Below are positions 1 to 10,681 of a DNA stretch of 64,000 nt, piece by piece (position 1 is the stretch's first letter; each line of letters begins with the position of its first letter). The notes beneath the pieces are model-generated. The model ran no database searches and was not told the DNA's origin. It worked only from the letters and a program-made list of their open reading frames with translations. Location: assembly GCA_947561715.1 (NCBI GenBank), contig OX387200.1, positions 684,501 to 748,500 of the forward strand. The letters run 5' to 3'. Both the position numbers and the translations under genes were made by a program. The DNA is from Ascidia mentula (taxonomy: Eukaryota; Chordata; Ascidiacea; Phlebobranchia; Ascidiidae).

Positions 1-159
1 GCATGCACTTAAAATACAAATTATGGTGTTTAAAACTCTGTCAAACATATCTGAAAATAGCTAACAACCTTTAGATTGTCAGTAACAAATTTTGTGGAAG
101 TTTATCTTTCTAAGCTGCTATTAAATTTGCTATGACAAGATTTAGAAACTACTTTTTAC

Positions 160-415
160 CGTTCTGTTTCCGAAAGTAAATATTCAGAAATCTCTTTTGT
201 CGTTAAATCGGCCAAAACCTCTCTCCAAGACTTCGGAATTTTTCCCCAATGATTAGATGTAAAAAATTCCTACCAATAAAGAAGAGACTTATTTTCAAAA
301 ACCACAAATTTTTTAATAAACTTACGATAATGTATGATTCTGAATAATGACTGCACAAGTTGTAAAACTGAAATAAAATTTCAATACGTTTTTTGATGTC
401 TTCAAGCAATGCCAT
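160..415 (-). CDS. METTL25B, first two exons (copy A, continues off the left edge)
   Basis: Two exons equal the start of the complete METTL25B at 7205-10278. Exon 1 is 326-415 and begins with ATG at 415 (MALLEDIKKR). It ends in a GT donor after residues SESYII. Exon 2 is 160-269 and reads EFFTSNHWGKIPKSW, then a GT donor after SETER. Both are open and in phase. METTL25B is a predicted SAM-dependent methyltransferase-fold protein; these 66 residues precede its catalytic domain. Whether the rest of the gene exists to the left cannot be seen; it may be a second full gene or only a duplicated 5' piece. Confidence 0.8.
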
Positions 416-816
416 GTTTGTTTTGTGAAACTACAAATACAACCAACCACGTGAGTTTGTTTACAATTGTTAATCCGTTGCACCAGCGGAGGAATTTTCG
501 TAATACAAAATTGAGAATTAATATATTTACGACATCTGCTGTATTGGTATCCATGCCTTGATATTGTTAAGAGCCGCAAAAATGTAGCTGAGATCTACTT
601 GGGAACATTCAGCATAACAATCCCATCTTATTCAGTTTCTCCAAATTACGCAGAGGACAAAAAAAAACTATCACTGCCTCGATTGTCACAAAACAAACAT
701 AACAATGAACCTTTATTGAACAACAATAACACACAATGAAAACAAACAAGAACGACCATTCAAACATTTCGATCAGTTTTTATGTTGGTTTAAAACTTTG
801 TAAATTTAGCGGTTTG
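416..816. other. Spacer between METTL25B exon 1 and PRDM9-A
   Basis: About 400 bases hold the METTL25B 5' leader and PRDM9 3' trailer on the minus strand. The same spacer occurs at 10279-10681 and 25248-25661. Open frames here differ between copies and show no family resemblance. A minus-strand polyadenylation signal was not identified with confidence. Confidence 0.6.
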
Positions 817-1146
817 TTATTTTGTGTGTGTTCGTTTGTGTGTGTTGAGGTTACTGAAGTCACTAAATCTTTTATCGCAATACTTGCAGGAATAAGGTTT
901 TTCACCTGTGTGTGTTCGTTCGTGGGTGGTGAGGCTGCTTGAGACACTAAATCTTTTATCGCAATACTTGCAGGAATAAGGTTTTTCACCTGTGTGTGTT
1001 CGTTCGTGGGTGGTGAGGCTGCTTGAGACACTAAATCTTTTATCGCAATACTTGCAGGAATAAGGTTTTTCACCCGTGTGTGTTCGTTCGTGGGTGGTGA
1101 GGCTACCCAGTTGACCAAATCTTTTGTCGCAATATTTGCACACATA
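817..1146 (-). repeat. 84-bp zinc-finger minisatellite of PRDM9-A
   Basis: The last four fingers are 28-residue units joined by TGEKPYSCKYCDKRF. Fingers at about 979-1062 and 895-978 are the same protein and differ by one silent base visible in the linker (cacctg against cacccg). This is the tandem, easily recombining finger array typical of PRDM9. Copies B and C have one unit fewer, and exon 10 is exactly 84 nt shorter there. Confidence 0.9.
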
Positions 1147-4100
1147 CGGTGTAAGTTTTGAATGGACAGTTTTATGATGTGTTCGCAAGTTGGTAAGTAC
1201 ATTAAAAGATTTCCCACAAACGTCACACTTGTGAGGTTTGATGTTGGTGTGGATCAGTTTGTGGGTTTTCAAGTTGCCCAATAGCGTAAATTTCTTCTTA
1301 CATATTTCACACTGGAAAGGTCTCTCCTTGGTGTGAGTTTGTTCGTGGCGTTTCAAGTTCCTCAATATGTCGGACGAATAATCACACCACGAACACTTGT
1401 GCTTTTTCACCACCGACCTATCCGGGTGCTTCGACTTCATGTGTTTGGCCAAAGTCGCCTCGTCAATGAAAATTTTGTCGCACTTCTGACAGGGACAATA
1501 ATCATCTGTGACGAAACAATACGATGTTGTGACGTCACATTGATATAAACAAACATAGGTCTATGATACCTTTATTAACAGTTACAAGACTTTTAACTAA
1601 ACGAATACGACTTTAATTTTCACTTTTCGAAGCTCTTTAATCATATCTAAAAAAACTTAAAATATATATACATAAATAAACTATTAAAAACTCACTATTA
1701 TCACCATTATAATTTTGGCCATCTGTCTGCAGCTTACACAACTATTTTTTAGGCATATTTTGAAAAAAAACATTCTGCACCAACTTTTATTAGCCTTTTT
1801 AGGATAGTGCATTTAAAATTAGACACAAAAATCAACTCACCCTGGCGAATTTTGGGCTTTAATTCCTTTTGCTTTTCAGCAATTTTGAATTTGTATTCAG
1901 TTGGGATTCCCAGATGATCAGCATATTGGTTGCCATACCATACAAGGAGCTCAACACCTCTCTTAACAGGTTTGAACAAGCGGTAATATATCCTTCCTTT
2001 GTACTGGTAAGCAATCAAATTCTGTTCTTCTTCATTTCTGAAATAAACATTCCAATACCAGAAATGCATATGTTGGTAAATTATCTACCTTATTAATTTA
2101 AACAAAAAAGCCAAAGCTAATATGCTGTTATACATTCGAACACAAATTTTTTGCACATTTAGCAGCATATTGGTTTTGGCCTTTTTTTTTTAAATTAATA
2201 AACTAAATTAATAAGTTTTATGCACCAAAGTATCTACTTTATACTTGCTATACCTTGCACAGTTGACATATCGCAACCAATTACTGTTTTTGACGTCACT
2301 TCCATCGATATAATGAGAAAGTTTTCCTTTCTTGTAAATCTACGACAAGGAAATTATGGGTTTTTGAAAAAACCTTTACTAATCCCCACTTAACTAACCT
2401 CCCAAGAATATCCACCTTCAAATAGTTGTTCTAGTTTGCTCAAGTTGTTTCTTGAAACAATAATCCCCTCATAAGGACCAAATACTGTGTTTTTAGGAAA
2501 CATCAGATCACACCAAGCACCCTTTCCACTTGCACGTATGTGTGATTGACCGATGCTGATCCCTTTCGGACATGTACGTCTTGCATGTTCCTTTACACCC
2601 TGCATAAAAATAATAACTTGCAACACAGTCCAGAAAAGTTAGTAAATGTTGTCAATTTTTATCTGTAACATCTGACTCCACTCAAATAATAAATCAGAGC
2701 AAATGTGTACATATTATGGCAGTGTTACCCAATTTATTTTCGCTGCAGGACCCTGCAAATTGAACAGTTTTTATTTAAAACCAGATGGTAGGCCATGGAA
2801 CCCTTCCATATTTTGTTTTAGAACATTGGTGTTCTGCAGAGCCCACTTTAGGAATTGCTGTACTACAGGAATAAATATTTTTACAAAGCAAAGTCATAGC
2901 GTACCAGTTTAATAAGTGTATCAAGAACATGGTTGTAAGGTCCATGAATTTCACATTCACCAAGGAGCAGCTTTTCACAATTATCACAATCTAAGAAACA
3001 AAAAATATGTAATGCATTGCTTATAGATATAAAAGCATTTACGAGACACTAAACCAATCAATGATGTTTTATTACAATGACTTCCTTACACAGAAAATCA
3101 TCTTCAGTTGGAACTTCTGGTTCAGTATAACTTTTTTGGGTCATTTCTCTCTTGGGATATCTTGCTTCATCATTATCCGAAGCAGTGCCTTCATCACTTT
3201 TTGCCTAAAAATTTTGTTTGTACCATACACCTTTATTAATAGCAGCCAGTTTTTTTTCTAAAGAAGGCCACCAACCTTTTTAAGAGTTTTTTCTCTCTTC
3301 TTGACTTCTTTTCCTGGAAGAGCTATACCAAGAAAAATTGTTAAATTACTGTCTGTTAGGTTCTTGCTGCCATAACTTACTAATATTTTTTTTGACATTT
3401 TGTAATGCTTCAGACTCTGGAGTATTGACGTGTTTTTCATTTTCCACCAAGCAAGTCTTCAAAACAAAAAGAACAAACAATGGAAAAACAACATCTACTG
3501 GAAAAGTCAACTATATTCATGGAAGAATCAAAAAATATTTGCAAACCTTGGTTATAAACTTTTTTCGTTTCATTAAATCTGTGACACTCAAAAATCCAGG
3601 AAGCACTTTTGCTGACTTTGGTGGTTTGTAAGGCTTCCATTCTTCTTCTTCACTATCAGAATCTGTGGTGATTTTTGCCTTAAATCCTCCTTTTGGTGGT
3701 AATCCAACCTTAGCCAGGAGAGCATTTTCACTAGGCAATGGCATTCCTGTAAAAATAAATTTTGCAAGTTTAACCCTAATTTTTAAACTAATTTATAATT
3801 TGCATGACTTTTAAGTTCTTACCCAAATACATCATGACAGTCAAGTTGTTGCCAATATTCCTGATTCTTTTTTTCTCAAACTTGCAGAGTTTCTTATATT
3901 CCTCCGGCTTGAAGAGTTTCTCTACGGAAATCCGCATTGTCACTTTCTTTAGTATCTCTGCAGTCGGCACCCGTTCAAATCCTTTCCATTCCTGAAATAG
4001 TTTTAAAACTTTTTCCATCTCTTCATTAACATTTGGCGTTTTGCTGGAAATTTTTGTTGCTGTCTGCTTTGGTTCAACATTTTCTTCCACTTTGTCTTCA

Positions 4101-4159
4101 ACGGACGCTTGCTTTCCTGTATCTCCCTCCATATTTTCTTTCAGCACCGCTTCAGACAT
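817..4159 (-). CDS. PRDM9-like histone methyltransferase, copy A (8 C2H2 fingers)
   Basis: PRDM9 marks meiotic recombination sites in vertebrates: its C2H2 array binds DNA and its SET domain methylates histone H3. The ten-exon model is 3823-4159, 3547-3746, 3381-3456, 3276-3322, 3090-3204, 2905-2990, 2399-2599, 2254-2339, 1841-2037, 817-1505. It sums to 2034 nt (677 aa) and every junction keeps frame. Residues 45-112 are KRAB-like (KKLCKFEKKRIRNIGNN), 113-179 SSXRD with an acidic DSDSEEEEW stretch, 259-287 a zinc knuckle (CDNC, ECEIHGP), 288-448 SET (FGPYEG, NWLRYVNCAR, ELLVWYGNQY), including the Tyr of the VWYG motif. Then come one separated C2H2 finger (CPCQKCDKIF) and seven more. The start is the first ATG on the minus strand (4157-4159); upstream is only an in-frame TTG. 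It has one finger more than copies B and C. Histone activity is inferred from the family. Confidence 0.93.
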
Positions 4160-5146
4160 TTCTGTCAAGTGTCAGCCAACTCTTTTTACGACGAAAAAGA
4201 ACCGAAACTCGAAAGAGCAGCTTCAAGATTTTATTTTCAGAAGCATCGAATTGTTTCGTCACAAACCGAATGCAAAACGGAGGGAAATTTAACTCAAACA
4301 TTTCGCGCAAACTTTTCCCTCCATCGTAAACAGCTGATTTTTCCCGCGCGCTTTTCCAGTGTTTACAGTACAAAAAGTTAACTTTATTTTTTTTACCTGC
4401 AACTATGCAATACTGCACCTATAATTGCTGTTTTAGTATTCTTTGCTACAAACATATTTTAGTATTATTATGTAAAGAGGTATTTTACGTGTTGGATTAA
4501 AATACATTCATTTAAAAGCCGATTTATGTTTTGGCACAAGTAAATTTTGTCGTCCATTTAGAATTTTGCTGGAGGTAGAGCTTTTTGCTAGTGCTTTGAT
4601 TATCTGCAAATATTTCCTTTGTAGTTCGAAAAGCGTAATTTAAGTTTTTTCGGTGTTGGAGAACTACATATGCTAATCGTTTAAACTACGTCCTGATTTT
4701 TTCTTGCTGCGCTACCATATATTTAAACACGTTTGCTTTCTTATGACGCCTGTAATACCATTTGTTCAACAACTTATAATTCGGCGAGGCAGAAAGGGTT
4801 TTAAAGCTGAAATTCGTTTTTATATAAAGTACAAGTATAAAACGATCTCTTTTAATTATGCGATAAAATCTTTATATTACAAGAGAGTCTGTCTGTGAAC
4901 ATTAAGGGTTGCTGACAACCAACAAGGTTAAGAATAGCAGTAGCTAAAATGTTTAAGTTTTGAATGCCAAGCAATTGAATAATTACATCCTTCAGTATGT
5001 TAAAGTGTGTGGAGGATATTTTCACTTTGCTGCAGGGGGTTTTGTTGCACAAAGTTATTTCCAGTGTGCATCCATTCTACGTAGTTTTGGTTATTTGGTT
5101 CCATTAAGAATTCCACCTTTTTGACAATTCCTGATATTTGCCACAG
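4160..5146. other. PRDM9-A upstream region and duplication edge
   Basis: 4160-4862 is shared upstream sequence of the three PRDM9 genes and probably holds promoter and 5' leader; no clear TATA box was assigned. From 4863 the sequence is unique. Around 4999-5036 the plus strand reads SMLKCVEDIFTLLQG, which resembles the part of UTP15 just before the first clear exon. It could be a decayed or misread exon; I did not include it in the gene model. Confidence 0.5.
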
Positions 5147-7174
5147 GTGGAAGTTCCATAAAAATTTGGGATGTTTTGTTGGGTGGAAAACTGTTGGCCA
5201 CTGTAAGCAACCACCACAAAGCAATAACATGCATGACATTCAACCATGACTACACGAGACTGCTGTCTGGCAGTTTGGACAGGTAACTTATAATGTGATG
5301 TTGTGTATTGTATATGAAAAAAAATACAGAAATACTAAATAAATTTTTATATAATTTGATAATAAATTTAAGATTGTGGTTGTATAAGTAATATTTCAGG
5401 TTGGGTGGCAATATTGTCACATTATTGTCATTGACTTATGTTTGGTGCATCTGTTTTCAGACATATCAAAATTTACGATGTCGCAAATTATGAAGTGGTT
5501 CATAACCTGGATTATCCTGGCCCTATACTTAGCATGGCAATATCTGTAAGTTGCTTTCATTGCATTGAAGTCTCCACCTGAATTCATTCCGATAAACTAA
5601 TTCTATATAACCTACACAGACACTTAATGAAGGCAAACTATTGTAAAGTGTAATTTTGCAGAATGCAGATAAGACCTTGGTAGTTGGGATGGCAGACAAA
5701 ATGCTTTCTATCCGGCATCGCAAACAAGCTTGTGGTACTGATGATGAAGCTGTCGAACTTTCAAGGAAGAAACAGCGCAAAAGAAATGTTTTCATGCAAG
5801 GTTTTTAAATTATGTTTTGATATGTAAAAAATAAAATAAAAATATATAATTTATTAGAAATATCTCAATCAAAATAAATTATTGTCCTGAGTTTTTACAA
5901 AAGTAGCAAGTTATTAAATTTATTTGTGCATCCTTTTATGTCGAAAATAATTTTTACAATTTTTTAAGGTCAAAAATTTGTCCCCAACCCCACTGACATT
6001 GTAATTCAACACAAACACAAGGAACAACTGGAAAAATATGATCATTACTTCAGAAGGTTTGAGCACACAAAAGCATTGGATGCTGCTCTTGTCGTAAGTT
6101 TCTATTTACAAACCAGGGCAAAATACATTGCATGTATATCAAATTCCATTAGCTTAAAAAGAACTGGGAGATTATTTTGCCATTGTCTGAGAAAATGTTA
6201 TGACCCTCAAACTTTCAGTGTTCATTTTAATTTTGGTTTTGATCCAACAAAATTAAGTCGTGCTTTTTCCATCCTTAGCCTTATGTGAGATGGCCATACA
6301 AAATCGTGGGGTCCAACAATGAGTCGCAATTATGTGCAAACAACTATGGCTTTTGCCTTTTTTGTTTGTGAAACCCTGATATATTATAAGTGTAAACTGT
6401 CCAAGACAATGATCATTGATGTTAAATTTAGTTAAAATATCTTCTGTTTCGTAAACCATCATAAATTTTTTGTTAAAATAGAATTGGTGTCAAATAGAAA
6501 TATTATTTTTAGGCCAGGGTGTCTAGCAACAACCCTGAAGTTACTGTGGCTGTGATGCAGGAATTAATTCGACGAGACACAATCAGGGCTGCTTTGGCCG
6601 GCCGAGATGAAAAAAAACTTTTGGTTTTGATGAAGTTTTTATGCAGGTGACATTAAAACTGGTATATCTACCTTCTTTGTTCGTACCATAAGCTGTTTGT
6701 TTAATTTGGTGTTAATGATGTAATTTTATAAATATTCAGGATAAATTTAGTATCGGGAGTAACTGTAAACTTCTGTGCAGATACATCACCAAAATAAGTT
6801 TTGCTCCAGTTTTAATGGACGTTGCGGAAATAGTAATTGGTAAGTTTTAGAAGACATCGGTAAGTATATATAAATGAACTCCTAGATGTTGCAATATAAC
6901 TGTTTAGAAACTATGTAGAGTTACAGAAACAGGCTGCACCCACAGAATCTAATAACATCCTGTGTATTTAGATATATACTCTGACACATTGGACGAGGCG
7001 TCAGTAATTGTACAAAACATGTTCCAACGTCTGCGTGATATAATTCGAAGAGAAGCGAGACTGCAGCGAGATATGAACAAACTTATGGGGGCGATAGAAA
7101 GTATTTTGTCTGCATCAAGTTTAAACCACGACCATCAGACTACACCATCTGTTGAAGTGGAGACCTTCAGCTAA
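5147..7174 (+). CDS. UTP15 small-subunit processome protein, 3' part only
   Basis: UTP15 is a nucleolar WD40 protein of the small-subunit processome, needed for rDNA transcription and 18S pre-rRNA processing. Seven exons were read: 5147-5282, 5461-5545, 5662-5800, 5969-6093, 6513-6646, 6781-6839, 6972-7174, giving about 292 residues to a TAA stop. They match the second half of the family: a late WD40 repeat (IKIWDVLLGGKLLATV, LLSGSLDRHIKIYD), then the UTP15 C-terminal domain (EKYDHYFRRFEHTKALDAAL, IRAALAGRDEKKLLVL). Family members are about 520 residues, so roughly the first 225 are missing. The gap lies exactly where duplication copy A ends, so this is probably a 5'-truncated duplicate; an intact 5' part elsewhere or an assembly break are alternatives. 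The remaining exons show no stop or frameshift. Confidence 0.85.
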
Positions 7175-7204
7175 CAAGAAACAACTTAACGGCAAAACAT
7201 GTGG

Positions 7205-10200
7205 TTATGTTGTTTTGATGGAGGTTATCGCAAAACATCTTGGTGAAAGTTCTGGTTCGAACAAACATTTAAGCTGGCATTCGAGACCTGGAAACAAGTG
7301 GGAATGTTTAAAAACTGGCAAAACCTAATTTCAGTGCCAGTTTTTGTGTTTTGTAACGAATAAAGTATAAGACTAAACGTTGTTACATGACTCCTATATG
7401 TGAAATCAAATTTGTATTCTTACCATTTTCCTGAAGGTAGATCATTCTATCCAGTAGAATTATAGATTCCACTGTGGGAGCGATCATCAAAGAAATACAA
7501 AAATAAATTACAACATGAACCCACTGTGAGGTTAAAGTTTCTGCTTCTAATACATCCAATCTATTCGGTTCAGGCAGTTTAAGCTTTTGAAATGCAAGTT
7601 GCACATATCTGAAAATGTATTATGATATGCTCAACATTTATTTAGTCATGTTTATAAAACCACCCAACTCAACCAAATGTAACAAAAATACAAAATTTTC
7701 CAGTAAAATTTTGCTTTAAGAGAACCACAGGCCCAAGCATTTTCAACTCCATAACACACAGACAGTGTTAGCTACGATACAGCAGTGATATATTTGCTGG
7801 ACATGCTTTTGTATGTCAAAAGAACTTAACTTACTCAGTGAATAAAAGATTAAAAGCTTTTTTGATGGTTTGGACAGGAAGTCTCACCATATCAGGATGA
7901 AGTTTACGTAATATAGTCCCCAATGCTGCCCGATAACAATGCATTTTCAACTGAGGACCTGAACCTGAAAAATACAAACATGAAACAAATGGTGGATAAA
8001 CATCTGACTCCTTATGTTCATGCAATGGCATGATCGCCAGAAACCGCTGAGCTCCTGTAGCGCGGTTGGTAAATCGTTGGGCCTGGTTAGCCCAGGGTCG
8101 TGAGTTCAAACCTCACCGAGAGCTTGATATTTTAGATCTCGCTCTGATTTTTCAGGAAAAGTGGCTGATCTAGCTAGGCTGCCAAGTCTGTAAGCCTAAT
8201 TTATCCAAAATAACAGCGAAGCTAAGTTTTTGGGCACAAATATTTAGAATCAACAGAATGCAAATTAACTGGCATTTAAGTATTCAAAACCTGAAGTTAC
8301 CCTTTAGTCTACACCGATAATCTTCTATCGCATGGCATGAAGTTTCCCTTGTTTTATACGGAAGTGAATGATTTTTTAGACCAGTTACATAGGAACTCAT
8401 TGGGTATCCCACACACGAACTGTCAGTGTCAGTGGTCAACTTCATGTAACAACACGATACAGACACTAAAGCACTTATATTTGGGCTCTCTTTGTACAGT
8501 CTGATCATAGTTGCACTTAAATCACCACAGGCATGGAGGCTTGTGAGAAGATAATTTGAATGATGTTCCAGAATATCTGTAAATTGATCAAAAACATTTA
8601 GAACTTTATCATTATTGTGCTACTGTTATAGCCAGGCATATTTTCAAATTACTGTCTTTTCAGCACAAAAGAACAAAAAAATCCACATAACTTTTGTGCC
8701 AGAAGGACAGTTCTTTTAGGTTGATTATCATTGTTGTAAAAGCTTAAACCAGAATACAATTTTCCTTTCTACTCAACAGTTTCCATGTCATGCAATCGAC
8801 TTTTTTAAAAGTGACAAAACACAAATAGAAATAATAAACACATTGTCTCACCCTCGTGTAGCTCCTTGTCTACAGTTTGAACAAACTCGGAGGCGTTTAC
8901 ATCCAATGGAACATTCAAGTGCACATGTTTTGTTAGTACTGGTTTAACGGAACTTTCGTCCTACAAATAGTATGTCAATGCTTCATTGTTCGGTGACAAC
9001 CAATAATAAATGTTCAATACCTCATCATGGGATTTGGAAAGTGAGTAAAAAGCATCTCGATCAAACTCTACAGCACGTTTCAAAAACACTTCATTTTGTT
9101 CCAGAGTTATGACGGGACATCCACGACCCAACGTTAACGTCCGTGCCAAATGTCCTTGTCCAGAGCCAAAATCCTGAAATTTTGGTAAATTAGCCACTTA
9201 CATTCAAGTTTGCTATTTGTAAAGAAATTTACTATTATGTTGGAACACTTGCTGATATCGAACACATCTTTCACAACCTGTTAAAACAAATACAATCATT
9301 ATAGGTAAATGTTTTGTAACTTATACACGTAGTTGTGATATAATTAGTTTAGTAGGTTGATAATTGCAGGAAATATTAAATACTAAAACCATTGGAAAAG
9401 ATAGAAGTTCTTCCAAGCAAATTTATTATGCAAACTTACAACCAACATAAACGACAAACAACACCAATAAACCATGGAGGTTATCGAGTCACACACCCAT
9501 AAAATATCCTCCTACAACCAATTCATGGGAAATTTAGTTTAGTTAAGCTGTGATGATCATTTTTGAAATAACCAGAATATTACCTTTGACAGATGCAAAA
9601 TTTCATGTTGTTTTTTAGGTTTGACATGTTTTCGAAATATGTGTTTTAACCGTTTTTCTTGACATTGAATTTCAGCCTTATTGGTTTCTTTTCTTTTTGA
9701 ATCTAAAAAAGCATTATCTTTGACATTAATTATCCAATGAAACTTCACCACTGAATTTACCTTTAAAAGATCGTGAAACGGGCAGTGAAAGTGCACATTG
9801 CTTGAATGCTAACAAAGAAAGGGGCCAAACTTTTGGATATCTGAAAAATGTTAAGGATATTTTGCATGCACTTAAAATACAAATTATGGTGTTTAAAACT
9901 CTGTCAAACATATCTGAAAATAGCTAATAACCTTTAGATTGTCAGTAACAAATTTTGTGGAAGTTTATCTTTCTAAGCTGCTGTTAAATTTGCTATGACA
10001 AGATTTAGAAACTACTTTTTACCGTTCTGTTTCCGAAAGTAAATATTCAGAAATCTCTTTTGTCGTTAAATCGGCCAAAACCTCTCTCCAAGACTTCGGA
10101 ATTTTTCCCCAATGATTAGATGTAAAAAATTCCTACCAATAAAGAAGAGACTTATTTTCAAAAACCACAAATTTTTTAATAAACTTACGATAATGTATGA

Positions 10201-10278
10201 TTCTGAATAATGACTGCACAAGTTGTAAAACTGAAATAAAATTTCAATACGTTTTTTGATGTATTCAAGCAATGCCAT
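7205..10278 (-). CDS. METTL25B (RRNAD1) methyltransferase-like protein
   Basis: Eleven exons join to 1380 nt, 459 aa, close to the usual length of about 475: 10189-10278, 10023-10132, 9761-9840, 9584-9702, 9233-9277, 9021-9173, 8852-8960, 8301-8576, 7835-7964, 7424-7608, 7205-7287. Family landmarks appear in order: EFFTSNHWGKIPKSW (31-45), VWPLSLLAFK, FRKHVKPKKQHEI, the SAM-binding glycine loop DFGSGQGHLA (149-158), SLHACGDLSATM (about 248-259), SVSCCYMKL, PYKTRETSCHA, APTVESIILLDRMIYLQE and the C-terminal PELSPR. The substrate of METTL25B is not established, so only a SAM-dependent methyltransferase fold is claimed. The stop lies 30 nt from the UTP15 stop on the other strand. An intron carries a tRNA-derived SINE. 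Exons 1-2 are also present in duplication copies A and C. Confidence 0.95.
7359..7364 (+). promoter_or_regulatory. Likely UTP15 polyadenylation signal AATAAA
   Basis: AATAAA lies 185 nt after the UTP15 stop. Transcripts ending here would cover the last METTL25B exon (7205-7287) in antisense. Confidence 0.5.
8051..8230 (+). repeat. tRNA-derived SINE in a METTL25B intron
   Basis: 8051-8123 resembles a tRNA: a mostly paired 7-bp acceptor, an anticodon arm (8078-8094) with 7-nt loop ctggtta (anticodon GGT, threonine-like), A-box-like tagcgcggttgg and B-box gagttcaaacctc. The D arm and one acceptor pair do not fit, and a further 100 bases follow as a body. Part of this body recurs inverted near 61170-61290. 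I read it as a SINE head, not a working tRNA gene. Confidence 0.6.
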
Positions 10279-10681
10279 GTTTGTTTTGTGAAACTACAAA
10301 TACAACCAAGCCACGTGAGTTTGTTTACAATTGTTAATCCACTGCACCAGCGGATGAATTTTCGTAATACAAAATATATAAAATTAATATATCTACGACA
10401 TCTGCTGTATTGGTATCCATGCTTTGATATTGTTAAGAGCCGCAATAATGTAGCTGAGATCTACTTCGGAACATTCCGTATAACAATCCCATCTTTTAAG
10501 TTTCTCCAAATTACGCAGAGGACAAAAAAAAACTATCACTGCCTCGATTGTCACAAAACAAACATAACAATGAACCTTTATTGAACAACAATATAACACA
10601 ATGAAAACAAACAAGAACGACCATTCAAACATTTCGATCAGTTTTTATGTTGGTTTAAAACTTTGTAAATTTAGCGGTTTG
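10279..10681. other. Spacer between METTL25B and PRDM9-B
   Basis: Counterpart of 416-816. It probably holds the METTL25B promoter and leader and the PRDM9-B 3' end. No separate gene is supported. Confidence 0.6.

Larger units (their letters stand above)
1..4862. repeat. Segmental duplication, copy A
   Basis: This block matches 9864 onward (copy B) and about 24937 onward (copy C). From base 1 the match to 9864 is almost perfect, so the copy continues beyond the left edge. It contains METTL25B exons 1-2 and a complete PRDM9 gene, both on the minus strand. The match to B (20977-21153, beyond the gypsy element) and C (about 29540-29735) ends near 4862; UTP15-related sequence follows. Confidence 0.93.

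Noticed and set aside
780..1226. Long second minus-strand frame through the PRDM9 zinc-finger exon (also at 10645-11007 and 25478-25987)
   Set aside because: It is another frame of the same 84-bp repeats; a repeat unit divisible by three keeps any frame open. The C2H2 frame is the coding one.
4160..4168. A start three codons upstream for PRDM9-A
   Set aside because: That codon is TTG, not ATG; the first ATG (4157-4159) is conserved in all three copies.
8051..8123. tRNA-Thr (GGT) gene
   Set aside because: The D arm does not pair, one acceptor pair is missing and a SINE body follows without a terminator; a SINE head fits better.
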